Shown here piece by piece: positions 46,201 through 56,341 of a stretch of DNA of 64,000 bases (position 1 is the stretch's first letter; each line of letters opens with the position of its first letter). Made by a program: the position numbers and the translations under genes. Under the pieces are notes generated by a model. It made no database searches. It was given only the letters and a program-made list of their open reading frames with translations, and had not been told where the DNA came from. The DNA is from Flavobacterium sp. HTF (lineage in GTDB: Bacteria > Bacteroidota > Bacteroidia > Flavobacteriales > Flavobacteriaceae), in assembly GCF_003105115.1 (NCBI RefSeq), contig NZ_QETH01000011.1, positions 1-64,000 of the forward strand. The letters are read 5' to 3'.

Positions 46201-46516
46201 TGTTTTGGCAAGCGCTGTTGATAAAGGAATTGTTACTTCTACATACGGTTCTGATGCATGGTTAGAAGATGGTTCTTTCATCCGTTTAGACAATGTTACA
46301 GCTGGTTATAATTTCCGCTTTACGGATAAATATATTGATTCTATCCGACTTTCGCTTACAGGAAATAATTTACTACTGATTACTGACTATTCCGGTATGG
46401 ATCCGGAACTGAATATTAGCGGAAGTGGTAATCCTGCTGACAACTTTGGTGGTGACAAAGGAATTTATCCACGTACCAGAAGTATTGCATTTGGTTTAAG
46501 TGTAAAATTTAAATAG
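43244..46516 (+). CDS. susC: SusC-like TonB-dependent starch/oligosaccharide transporter with STN domain
   Basis: Outer-membrane importer of 1090 residues. After a signal peptide (ending NTYAQ) there is a Secretin/TonB N-terminal STN domain (about 44-120, VTLELNNSTVEKAIETIEQK), a carboxypeptidase-like domain (about 128-205, VSGIITDENGLPLPGASVLE), the plug with VVGYGSTIKKDVTGAVSS and DPLVVVDGIQGN, SIDLLKDASATAVYGSRGAP, and a beta barrel ending GLSVKFK. The STN domain is the part that signals to FecR. susD follows after 7 nt. Glycan specificity is inferred from neighbouring amylases. Confidence 0.95.
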   Translation: MKKKSKNNGFLYSLFQNDLKLKLTTLLILVAMFNIRGNTYAQKTKVTLELNNSTVEKAIETIEQKTDFRFIYKLNDIDLDRTISISVKDQSILVVLDKLFKGTPTEFKIRDTQIILKKPELKTELILFEKQTVSGIITDENGLPLPGASVLEEGTKNGMVTDFDGKYKITVESSASVIIVSFVGYKEKKVVANQKVINIQLMPDATDLQEIVVVGYGSTIKKDVTGAVSSIAAKDMNQGAIVNPLQLIAGKAAGVNITQIGSEPGSGPSIRIRGIGSLIGGNDPLVVVDGIQGNMDLLNQVPPSEIESIDLLKDASATAVYGSRGAPGVLIVTTKKNKAGKTTMEYIGSTSLDFIPKKLDMLNADEWWKTAQTLGTPASSNHGSDTDWYGLLTQTGITQTHTLSFGGGTDKFSYRASLTAILQEGVVINSNNKKYIGRVQATQTALNDKLKLTFNLTNGIINGNNSIGDIGTAAYMSNLITNAYLMRPTDPVYNPDGSYFTDPNVFQYLNPYAAAQTVTHEKQEDNLFGSLKADLDLAKGLTASWFGSWRKTNEMVGYYLPAASTNAYAIDQKGYANIRNKKQNERLTNASLNYKATFGIHNINALALYEWQNQTYQGNYAQAKGFISDKTTYNSMQLGDLSKVSPGDMESYKNDRTLVSFLGRVNYSLLNRYLFTGSFRRDGSSVFGANNKWGDFPSASVAWQINKESFMNQNLFNELKLRAGYGVTGNQQGLLPQNSIALVGKLGLTYFGGQQITNYGPKQNANPDLRWETKKQTNIGLDFALLDNRLRGTVDVYDAKTDDLLLDYTLSQQGNDYNYIKANVGSISNKGLEVSLAYDVIRTENSTLTLGGNVSFMKNEVLNLNGSFNGQELTTAYVGWGTANSYLVKGKPVGAFYILQSTGVDVNGAETVLDRDGSGGPINQNADSPDRYYAGSALPTYTFAFNPSYRYKNFDVSMLWRGSGGNKIYNALGQRLSMLENVGKSNVLASAVDKGIVTSTYGSDAWLEDGSFIRLDNVTAGYNFRFTDKYIDSIRLSLTGNNLLLITDYSGMDPELNISGSGNPADNFGGDKGIYPRTRSIAFGLSVKFK

Positions 46517-46523
46517 TTAAGAA

Positions 46524-48038
46524 ATGAAAATCAAAAATATATTGTTGGCAGGAAGTGTATGTTTCCTTGCCTTGTTTAGCTGCACCGATATTAGTGAAAA
46601 TATATATGACCAATATCCTGCAGATGAATTTTATGCCACTCCCGAAGGAACCAATAGTCTGCTTGCAGGTATTTATGCCCAGATTCCCGGAGAATTTACA
46701 AGAGATGGTTATGCTGGTGTTGGTTATGCCGGAGCAGATAATGGCTGGTATGACATGAACTGCATGTCGTCTGATGAGCAGGTTATACCTCACAGAAATG
46801 ATGGTAACTGGCAACAGGATTTTGCCCGTTTCCACAAACACGGCTGGCTGCCAACCGAAGGTATTATCAATAATACATGGAACTGGTTATACAGATGTAT
46901 TTTCAAAGCCAATTTATCAATACAATTACTGGAAAAAGCAAATGCAGATGCTTCAAAAATTGCAGAAGCTAAAGTATTGCGCTCTTTTTTCTACTACTTA
47001 TTAATTGATGATTTTGGAGATGTTCCTTTTTTTACAGACAATAATACTCCTTCAGATCAAATTCCACAGGCAAGTCGAAAAGAAGTATATAATTTTATTG
47101 TAAAAGAATTAAAAGAAAATGCAGAATTACTTTCTAACACCAAAGGTGGAGAATATTACGGAAGATTCAACAAATGGGCTGCTTATACCTTACTGGCAAA
47201 AGTTTATCTGAATGCTGAAGTTTACACCGGTGAAGCAAAATGGACTGAGTGTCTGGCAGCATGTAATAAAGTAAGCGAAGGAGGATTTACACTTCATTCT
47301 GGTGCTGCTGATGCTGGCAGCCCTCTTGGAAATAAGTACTATGAGTTATTCGGAGATGTTTCTCCTCAGGATGAGACTATTTTGTCTATTTATGCTACTG
47401 TAGATGTTTTATCGCGTAATGTTTATGCTGTAAGAAGTTTATATGGCCCTCATGGTATTACAGCTCTTCCATATAATGGCTGGAATGGTACTATTGTTCC
47501 TAAAGGGTTTTACCTGAAATATGCTGATAACGATATTCGTAAAAAACAGTTTTTAGCAGGAGAACAACCCGGAGGTATCAATTATACTTTAGATGTAGCC
47601 TCGATAGATCTTCCCGGAGCAGATCCGCAAGCCGGAGTTCGTAATATTAAATTTTACCCGGCCGGTGCTAATACCGGAGGAGGAGCTTCTAATGATTTTC
47701 CAATTTACAGATATGCAGATGTAGTTTTAATGATGGCTGAATGTAATGTACGTTTAGGAAATTCAGGCGCTGCGAAATCCTTTATTGATTCAATCAGATT
47801 ACGTGCAGGTTTAGACGCATTAGGTGCAAATCCAACTCTTGATGATATATACAACGAAAGAGGATTTGAACTGAACTGGGAAGGACACAGAAGACAGGAC
47901 ATGATTCGTTTTAACAAATTCTTACTGGCAAACGAATTCAGAACTGAATCGGCTTCTTTCAGAAAATTATTTCCGATCCCAACAGCAGCCTTAAATGCTA
48001 ACAAAGCACTAAAACAAAATCCGGGTTATCCACAATAA
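46524..48038 (+). CDS. susD: SusD-like glycan-binding lipoprotein
   Basis: A 504-residue surface lipoprotein that caps SusC and binds the polysaccharide. Signal peptide with lipobox LFSC at about C20, helical TPR-like SusD fold (NWLYRCIFKANLSIQLLEKA, AKVLRSFFYYLLIDDFGDVP, YADVVLMMAECNVRLG) and C-terminal ERGFELNWEGHRRQDMIRF, FPIPTAALNAN and QNPGYPQ. It lies between susC and the susE-like gene with 7- and 8-nt gaps. Confidence 0.95.
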   Translation: MKIKNILLAGSVCFLALFSCTDISENIYDQYPADEFYATPEGTNSLLAGIYAQIPGEFTRDGYAGVGYAGADNGWYDMNCMSSDEQVIPHRNDGNWQQDFARFHKHGWLPTEGIINNTWNWLYRCIFKANLSIQLLEKANADASKIAEAKVLRSFFYYLLIDDFGDVPFFTDNNTPSDQIPQASRKEVYNFIVKELKENAELLSNTKGGEYYGRFNKWAAYTLLAKVYLNAEVYTGEAKWTECLAACNKVSEGGFTLHSGAADAGSPLGNKYYELFGDVSPQDETILSIYATVDVLSRNVYAVRSLYGPHGITALPYNGWNGTIVPKGFYLKYADNDIRKKQFLAGEQPGGINYTLDVASIDLPGADPQAGVRNIKFYPAGANTGGGASNDFPIYRYADVVLMMAECNVRLGNSGAAKSFIDSIRLRAGLDALGANPTLDDIYNERGFELNWEGHRRQDMIRFNKFLLANEFRTESASFRKLFPIPTAALNANKALKQNPGYPQ

Positions 48039-48046
48039 AAAGTATT

Positions 48047-49159
48047 ATGAAAAAGTATATAAATAAATTATTCGTATTAGGTAGTTTACTTTTTTTAGGG
48101 ACATCCTGTGAAACGGAAAATGCCGAAGCAACGACCTTAAAAACAGTAACTTTTCCAGCCAATGTTGAAGTTTCTGCAAGCACATTAGTATTAACAGAAG
48201 ATACACAAGATGATTCTGTAATACTGTTTTCATGGCCGGCAGTTAAATTTCCTGTGGGAGCACCCGTTAATTATACCCTACAGATTGATGTTATCGCTGA
48301 CATTACAGGTCCTACAGCCTGGCAAAAATCTAAGAGAGTTGAAGTTGGTGAAGATGTTTTAAGCAAAGCTCTACTAGGAAAGGATTTAAATAAAATAGCT
48401 GTAGACTTAGGTCTTTTGCCTAATTTAGCCGGGAAATTAGTTGTTCGTGTAGAAGCGTCTTTAGACCATAAAGTTTACTCAAACCCTATTACTCTTAACA
48501 TAACTCCGTATGAAAGAAGTGTTGTTTTTGGTGATATATTTATGCCGGGTAGCTATCAGGGCTGGAGTATAGAAACTGCCGCTGCCTTAACTGCTATACA
48601 AAAAGGAGTTTATCAGGGTTACATGACAGTTCCGGCTGGTCAGGGATTAGGATTTAAACTTAATAAAGAAAGAAACTGGGCACAATTCTATGGAGCCGGA
48701 GCAACAAACTCTGATTTAAAGGACATGAGCGATACTGATTTTGGACTTCCTGGAGAAGGTTCTTACCAAATCAAAGTAAACTTAAATACCTTAAAATGGA
48801 CCGCTACACCGTATGCATGGGGAATTGTAGGACCGGCATCTGCAACAGCAGATCAAACAGCAGGAGATGCCAACTACGGCTGGAATCATTCTGTGCCAAT
48901 GTCATATGATCATCAGGCCAAAACATGGAAAATTACCACTAATTTATTAGCAGGTGCTTTAAAATTCAGGCTGAATGATAATTGGACAGTCAATTACGGA
49001 CCCGCAGATCCTTCAACCAATACGATCAATCTTGATAATGGAGGTGCTTATACTATTGGTGAAGCAGGAACATATGAAGTAACTTTTACTATAAACGAAG
49101 TAGATCCGGCAACAACAGGTTATCCTGCTACTGCAACTTGTACTATCGTTAAAAAATAA
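48047..49159 (+). CDS. susE: SusE/SusF-like starch-binding outer-membrane lipoprotein
   Basis: A 370-residue lipoprotein (lipobox GTSC at C21) with an N-terminal Ig-like domain SusE (about 45-155, LTEDTQDDSVILFSWPAVKF) and two SusF/SusE carbohydrate-binding modules (about 165-250 with GSYQGWSIETA and 255-370 with NYGWNHSVPMSYDHQAKTWK). SusE has two starch sites and SusF three, so this protein resembles SusE more. It adds starch affinity to the SusCD complex on the cell surface. Confidence 0.88.
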   Translation: MKKYINKLFVLGSLLFLGTSCETENAEATTLKTVTFPANVEVSASTLVLTEDTQDDSVILFSWPAVKFPVGAPVNYTLQIDVIADITGPTAWQKSKRVEVGEDVLSKALLGKDLNKIAVDLGLLPNLAGKLVVRVEASLDHKVYSNPITLNITPYERSVVFGDIFMPGSYQGWSIETAAALTAIQKGVYQGYMTVPAGQGLGFKLNKERNWAQFYGAGATNSDLKDMSDTDFGLPGEGSYQIKVNLNTLKWTATPYAWGIVGPASATADQTAGDANYGWNHSVPMSYDHQAKTWKITTNLLAGALKFRLNDNWTVNYGPADPSTNTINLDNGGAYTIGEAGTYEVTFTINEVDPATTGYPATATCTIVKK

Positions 49160-49197
49160 TCTAACATAGAAATATAGCTAGATTAGTTTGAGTGATA

Positions 49198-49223
49198 CCT
49201 GCCTTTTTTGAGCGAAAGGCAGG
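49198..49223 (+). promoter_or_regulatory. Hairpin between susE-like and amylase genes
   Basis: CCTGCCTTT and AAAGGCAGG form a perfect 9-bp stem with an 8-nt loop, 41 nt before the amylase start. No T-tract follows. Confidence 0.5.
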
Positions 49224-49263
49224 CTATCTAAAACTCCTGGCTTATCAACCAAATTCAATACAT

Positions 49264-50643
49264 ATGAAATCAAATATAAATATCGTCTATACTTTAATAC
49301 TTGCATTGGCATTTGTTTCGTGTAGTTCTTCGGATAATGATTCAACTCAGCCTTCTCCATATCAACAATATGGGGCTCCTTTCGACAAAATGCCAAATAA
49401 GGAAGATGCCATTATTTACCAGGTAAATATTCGCGCCTTTAGTCAGGCCGGAAATTTAAAAGGAGTTCAGGACAGGCTTACTCAAATTCAGGAACTGGGG
49501 GCAAATGTTGTTTATTTAATGCCAATTTATCCAGTCGGAAAAGTAAAAGCTTCGGGTGAATTAGGTTCTCCGTATGCGGTTCAGGATTATAAGGCTGTAA
49601 ACCCTGATTTTGGAACCTTACAGGATCTGCAGGTTTTGGTAGAAGAAGCACACAAAAAAAATATGGCTGTAGTTCTCGACTGGGTTGCCAACCATACTGC
49701 CTGGGATAATGCCTGGATTACCCAGCATCCGGACTGGTATCAAAAAAATGAAAAAGGGGAAATTATTATTCCGCCGGGAACCAACTATAATGATGTTGCA
49801 CAATTGGATTTTAATAATGCTGAAATGAAAAATGCTATGATTGACGCTATGTCCTACTGGGTATATACAGCAAACATAGATGGTTTCAGATGTGATTATG
49901 CCGATTTCGTAGGACCGGGTTTCTGGACTGATGCTATTACAAAATTAAGAAGCATTAAAAAAACTCAAAAGATATTAATGTTGGCTGAAGGTTCTAAAGT
50001 AAGTCATTTTGTTGCTGGTTTTGACTATACATTTGGATTCAATTTTTTTAGTTCTCTGGAAAAAGTTTTCAAAGAAAATCTGTCTGCAACGACTTTGCAA
50101 AGTTCAAACGCTACTGAATATGCAAATAATTATAATACTGAAAACAAAGTAGTAAGATATACAACCAATCACGACGTAAACCTAACAGACGGAACGCCAC
50201 TGGAACTTTTTGGAGGAAAAAAAGGATCTGTTGCCGCTTTTGTTGTAGCTGCCTATTTAAAATCTGTTCCTATGATTTATAACGGACAGGAAATTGGCTA
50301 TGCACAAAGACTTAATTATTTCTCAAGAACTCCTATTGACTGGTCAACTGCAGATAATGAAATGCTGGCAGAATACAAAAAGATAATTGCTTTTAGAAAT
50401 TCAAGTAATGCCATTAAAAAAGGAACTTTTACCGGATACAGCAGTGATGCGGTAAGCGCTTTTACAATGGAAAAAGATACCGAAAAAGTACTTGTCCTTT
50501 CAAACCTGACCAGTTCTTCAATAAAATATCTTGCTTCACCTGCCATAAAAGGAACATGGAAAGATGCTTTTACGGGAGCATCGGTAACTGTTGGCACCGA
50601 AATAAGCCTTTTGCCTTTTCAATATTTAATATTGAAAAATTAA
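49264..50643 (+). CDS. Lipoprotein alpha-amylase, GH13 family (SusG-like position)
   Basis: Endo-cleaves starch at the cell surface. The 459-residue protein begins with a lipoprotein signal (lipobox FVSC at about C20) followed by SSSDNDS, an acidic stretch like the export signal of surface lipoproteins. The (beta/alpha)8 barrel has YQVNIRAFS, DWVANH, nucleophile D211 in GFRCDYADF, acid E242 in LAEGSK and D304 in TTNHD. It lacks extra starch-binding modules. The start at 49264 is chosen over 49192 because only this gives a lipoprotein signal. Confidence 0.9.
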   Translation: MKSNINIVYTLILALAFVSCSSSDNDSTQPSPYQQYGAPFDKMPNKEDAIIYQVNIRAFSQAGNLKGVQDRLTQIQELGANVVYLMPIYPVGKVKASGELGSPYAVQDYKAVNPDFGTLQDLQVLVEEAHKKNMAVVLDWVANHTAWDNAWITQHPDWYQKNEKGEIIIPPGTNYNDVAQLDFNNAEMKNAMIDAMSYWVYTANIDGFRCDYADFVGPGFWTDAITKLRSIKKTQKILMLAEGSKVSHFVAGFDYTFGFNFFSSLEKVFKENLSATTLQSSNATEYANNYNTENKVVRYTTNHDVNLTDGTPLELFGGKKGSVAAFVVAAYLKSVPMIYNGQEIGYAQRLNYFSRTPIDWSTADNEMLAEYKKIIAFRNSSNAIKKGTFTGYSSDAVSAFTMEKDTEKVLVLSNLTSSSIKYLASPAIKGTWKDAFTGASVTVGTEISLLPFQYLILKN

Positions 50644-50668
50644 TACGTACGCAATTTTAATCAATTAG

Positions 50669-52867
<2,199 letters not shown>

Positions 52868-52881
52868 ATTACTAAATTTTT

Positions 52882-52952
52882 GCCACGAATTTCACGAATT
52901 CACGAATTAAGGTCACAGATTAAAATTTGTGCTAATTCGTGAAATTCGTGGC
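52882..52952. repeat. Palindromic repeat, GCCACGAATT family, copy 1
   Basis: GCCACGAATTTCACGAATT (52882-52900) and its exact complement (52934-52952) form a 19-bp inverted repeat between the GH97 and the second amylase genes. Two more members are at 56271-56331 and 60423-60495. Confidence 0.8.
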
Positions 52953-53100
52953 GAAAACTATTGTCCAAATTCAAGGGCAACAATTAAAAAACTTTACTAT
53001 TTGAACACTATTAACCACAAAATGTTTGTCAAATTTAAAAACAATGCGAGTGAGAATGAATTTTAGTTAAGAATGCTGACAAGCATAAAAAACTACTATT

Positions 53101-56100
53101 ATGAAAATCAATATTACCACCAGATTATTTCATATCACGAAAACACTAATTTGTTTTCTTTTATTATTTGCAAGTTCAGTTTATGCTCAGGATCCGCCAC
53201 AGTACGGAACACCATTTGCAGGCGTGCCGGATACCCGGGATGTAAACATGTATCAGGTACATATCCGTCCGTTTAGTGCCAACGGAAACTTAGCCGGAGT
53301 AACCGCCCGACTCGATAATATAAAAGCACTTGGTACCAATGTAATTTATTTAATGCCAATTTATCCGCACGGAACCGATTCCCGTAGTTCTGCGTCGCCT
53401 TATTGTATCAAAGATTTTAAAGCGGTGGGATCAGAATATGGTTCACTTGCCGATTTGAGAACTTTAGTCGATGGCGCTCACAGCCGCGGAATGGCCGTTA
53501 TTTTGGACATTGCCATCAATGGAACTTCATGGGACAATCCGTGGACAGTTTCACATCCGGAATATTACCTGCGAAGCGGAACTACCATTCAGCAATTAGG
53601 AAACTTCTCAGATATTGCAGCACTTGATCTTAATAGTTCAGCTACACGGAATGCAATAAAAGACGCTATGCGTTATTGGATTCTCGCTGCCAATGTTGAC
53701 GGATACCGATGCGATTATGCTAATAATCCGACTATCGATTTCTGGACAGAAGTGATTTCAAATATCCGCGGAATTTCTTCTCATAAATTATTAATGTTAG
53801 CCGAAGGCGACAGACAAGCCAACTTCACCGCAGGATTCGATATGAATTTTGGTGACAGATGGTTTTGGAATGCCTTAAAAGATGTTGCTGCAGGCGGACC
53901 TGTTTCACAGCGTTTTCAGACTATTAATGATTACGAATATGTAAATGCAACAGGCTCTAATCAGGCTGTGAGATATACTGGAAATCATGACACTTATACC
54001 AACGATAATGGTGTGCAGAGACCTTTTGTAATCTTCAATAATCATAACGGAATTGTTGCGAACTTCCTTGTTTCGGCTTATATGAAAGGGGTTCCTTTCT
54101 TAATGAGCGGACAGGAAATAGATTACGAACCCAAAACCGACTGGCCGTGGACTGGTTTCAAATTCAACTGGTCCCAAAACCCTGCAGCAGCTGCAGATTT
54201 TGCTAAAATTCTAAATTTCAGAACCAGCAGCGCTGCTATCAGACGCGGAGATTTAACCATGTATGCCAATGACGATATTAGTATCTTCACTAAAACTTTG
54301 GGATCAGAGAAAGTAATCGTAATGTCTAATTTGCGAAACGCTTCTAAATCTTATGTTATTCCTGCGGCTTTGGCCGGAACTTATGTTAATCCATATAACA
54401 ATAATGCTTCGGTAACCTTAACAACAGGTGCAACAAGAACATTTGCAGCTTATGAATATTTGGTTTTAACAAATGCTAATGTTCCGGTTGTCGCAGTTAC
54501 AGGAATTTCTGTAAGCCCGACAGCGGCAACAGTTGGCTTGGGATCTACGCAGCAATTAAACGCTACAATAGCTCCCGCAAATGCAACTAATCAAAATGTT
54601 ACCTGGACATCAGCCAATACCGCAGTTGCTACTGTAAATGCTTACGGACTGGTTACAGCTGTAAGCGCAGGAACCACAACGATAACAGTAAAAACAGCAG
54701 ACGGAAACAAAACGGCTACTTCTGCAATAACTGTTGCCGCAATTCCTGTTGCTTCTGTTAGTGTATCGCCTACTTCAATGAGTTTATACGCCGGAAATAC
54801 ACAACAGCTTTCAGCAACCGTAGCACCGACAAATGCAACGAATAAAAACGTAACATGGTCATCAGGTAATACAGCTATTGCAACCGTAAATTCTTCTGGA
54901 TTAGTTACAGCTGTTGCTGCAGGAACAACCATGATTACGGCTACGACCCAAGACGGAAACAAAACAGCATCTTCTGCAATTACGGTAAACCCTAATACCA
55001 ATTTTACGGTATATTTCTACAAACCATCAAACTGGGGAACCGGAATCAAAATTTATTATTGGAGCGCCTTACCAACAGGCGTTTTAGCAAATGCAACATG
55101 GCCAGGTGTAAACATGACTAATGCAGGAAATGGCTGGTACAGTTACACGTTTACAAATGTAACATCGACCAACCTGATTTTTAATGACGGAACCAGCCAA
55201 ACTGCAGATTTAAGCCGAAACAAAAATGGCTGGTATATGAATAATACCTGGTACGATTCAAATCCGGGGACTACTGGTGTTGCGGTTACAAGCGTGAGTC
55301 TGAGCCCTTCTTCAGTGTCGTTAAATGTTGGCGGAACACAACAGCTTACACCAACAGTTCTTCCCGCAAATGCCACTAATAAAACGGTAAGTTACAGTTC
55401 AGGCAATACTGCTGTAGCAACTGTAAATAATTCAGGTTTAATTACCGCTGTTGCGAATGGATCTGCAATAATAACAGTTACAACAGCAGACGGAAACAAA
55501 ACCAACACTTGTACCGTAACCGTTTCAACAGCAACCGGAACCTATTACACCATCAAAAACAGATGGACGGGAGCTTATTTATCTGATGCAGGAACAAATG
55601 TTGGTTACGGAACTACAGCTTCAGGCAATAATTACAAATGGCAGAAAATTGCAATCGATGCAACCTATTTTGTACTTAAAAATGTAGCAACTGGTGAATT
55701 GATTAATATTGAAGGCCAAACCGGAACTGTTCAGTGTAATATTACTGATTCTACTTTCTGGAGTGCACAATGGTCTAGTGATTACATTGACGGAACCTGG
55801 ACAAGAATCAGAAACAGATGGCAATCCGGAAATATCATTCACGTTGAAAACCAAACGGGTTCTGCACAATACGGAAATTCACAGGACGGTTGGTTTAGCG
55901 CACAATGGCAATTGGAAAGTACAACTGCTTCAAAAATGGCTTTGAATACAAAAGATGTTTCTAAAGAAGAATCTTCAGTATTAATTTATCCAAATCCTGC
56001 AACAGAAAGTACTTTCAATGTTGTTTTACCGGAATTACAAGCCGGTGATGCCGCAACAATAACAGTTTCTGATATGATGGGAAGAACAGCTTTAACCGAA

Positions 56101-56208
56101 AATCTTTCCTCTTCAGGTTCTGTAAACCATCATTTAGCTTCCGGAATCTATATTGTAACTATTAATTCGAAAGATCTTAATGTGACTAAAAAACTAATTA
56201 TAAAATAA
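53101..56208 (+). CDS. Secreted modular alpha-amylase, GH13 with starch-binding and Ig-like domains and T9SS signal
   Basis: A 1035-residue exoenzyme. Order: signal peptide (ending SSVYAQ), GH13 barrel (about 33-460) with D205 in GYRCDYANN, E235 in LAEGDR and D297 in GNHDTY, two Big_2-like Ig domains (about 462-540 and 548-635), a CBM26-like starch-binding domain (about 638-720, VYFYKPSNWG.. GWYSYTF.. NLIFNDG), a third Big_2 domain (about 725-810), a ricin-type beta-trefoil-like domain (about 813-945) and a T9SS C-terminal domain (SVLIYPNPATESTFNV to LIIK). It would attack raw starch outside the cell. A 233-nt gap separates it from the GH97 gene, so it may have its own promoter, though none with the full consensus was found. 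Confidence 0.92.
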   Translation: MKINITTRLFHITKTLICFLLLFASSVYAQDPPQYGTPFAGVPDTRDVNMYQVHIRPFSANGNLAGVTARLDNIKALGTNVIYLMPIYPHGTDSRSSASPYCIKDFKAVGSEYGSLADLRTLVDGAHSRGMAVILDIAINGTSWDNPWTVSHPEYYLRSGTTIQQLGNFSDIAALDLNSSATRNAIKDAMRYWILAANVDGYRCDYANNPTIDFWTEVISNIRGISSHKLLMLAEGDRQANFTAGFDMNFGDRWFWNALKDVAAGGPVSQRFQTINDYEYVNATGSNQAVRYTGNHDTYTNDNGVQRPFVIFNNHNGIVANFLVSAYMKGVPFLMSGQEIDYEPKTDWPWTGFKFNWSQNPAAAADFAKILNFRTSSAAIRRGDLTMYANDDISIFTKTLGSEKVIVMSNLRNASKSYVIPAALAGTYVNPYNNNASVTLTTGATRTFAAYEYLVLTNANVPVVAVTGISVSPTAATVGLGSTQQLNATIAPANATNQNVTWTSANTAVATVNAYGLVTAVSAGTTTITVKTADGNKTATSAITVAAIPVASVSVSPTSMSLYAGNTQQLSATVAPTNATNKNVTWSSGNTAIATVNSSGLVTAVAAGTTMITATTQDGNKTASSAITVNPNTNFTVYFYKPSNWGTGIKIYYWSALPTGVLANATWPGVNMTNAGNGWYSYTFTNVTSTNLIFNDGTSQTADLSRNKNGWYMNNTWYDSNPGTTGVAVTSVSLSPSSVSLNVGGTQQLTPTVLPANATNKTVSYSSGNTAVATVNNSGLITAVANGSAIITVTTADGNKTNTCTVTVSTATGTYYTIKNRWTGAYLSDAGTNVGYGTTASGNNYKWQKIAIDATYFVLKNVATGELINIEGQTGTVQCNITDSTFWSAQWSSDYIDGTWTRIRNRWQSGNIIHVENQTGSAQYGNSQDGWFSAQWQLESTTASKMALNTKDVSKEESSVLIYPNPATESTFNVVLPELQAGDAATITVSDMMGRTALTENLSSSGSVNHHLASGIYIVTINSKDLNVTKKLIIK

Positions 56209-56229
56209 TTGATTTTATTCTAAAAAAGT

Positions 56230-56262
56230 AAGCCCGAATGAGATTTTCATTCGGGCTTTTTG
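56230..56262 (+). terminator. Terminator of the starch locus
   Basis: AAGCCCGAATGA pairs with TCATTCGGGCTT, followed by T4-G-T3. Confidence 0.85.
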
Positions 56263-56270
56263 TTTGTTTC

Positions 56271-56331
56271 GCCACGAATTTTTATTTCGTTTTATTAATT
56301 TTTATTTGTGGCAATTTGTGTAATTCGTGGC
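56271..56331. repeat. Palindromic repeat, GCCACGAATT family, copy 2
   Basis: GCCACGAATT and AATTCGTGGC arms (10 bp perfect) enclose an imperfect inner part. It lies between two convergent genes. Confidence 0.7.
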
Positions 56332-56341
56332 AAACTATATT

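Noticed and set aside
53073..53276. Alternative start frame before the secreted amylase
   Set aside because: It runs out of frame through the amylase signal peptide; the frame from 53101 gives a normal signal peptide and GH13 domain.
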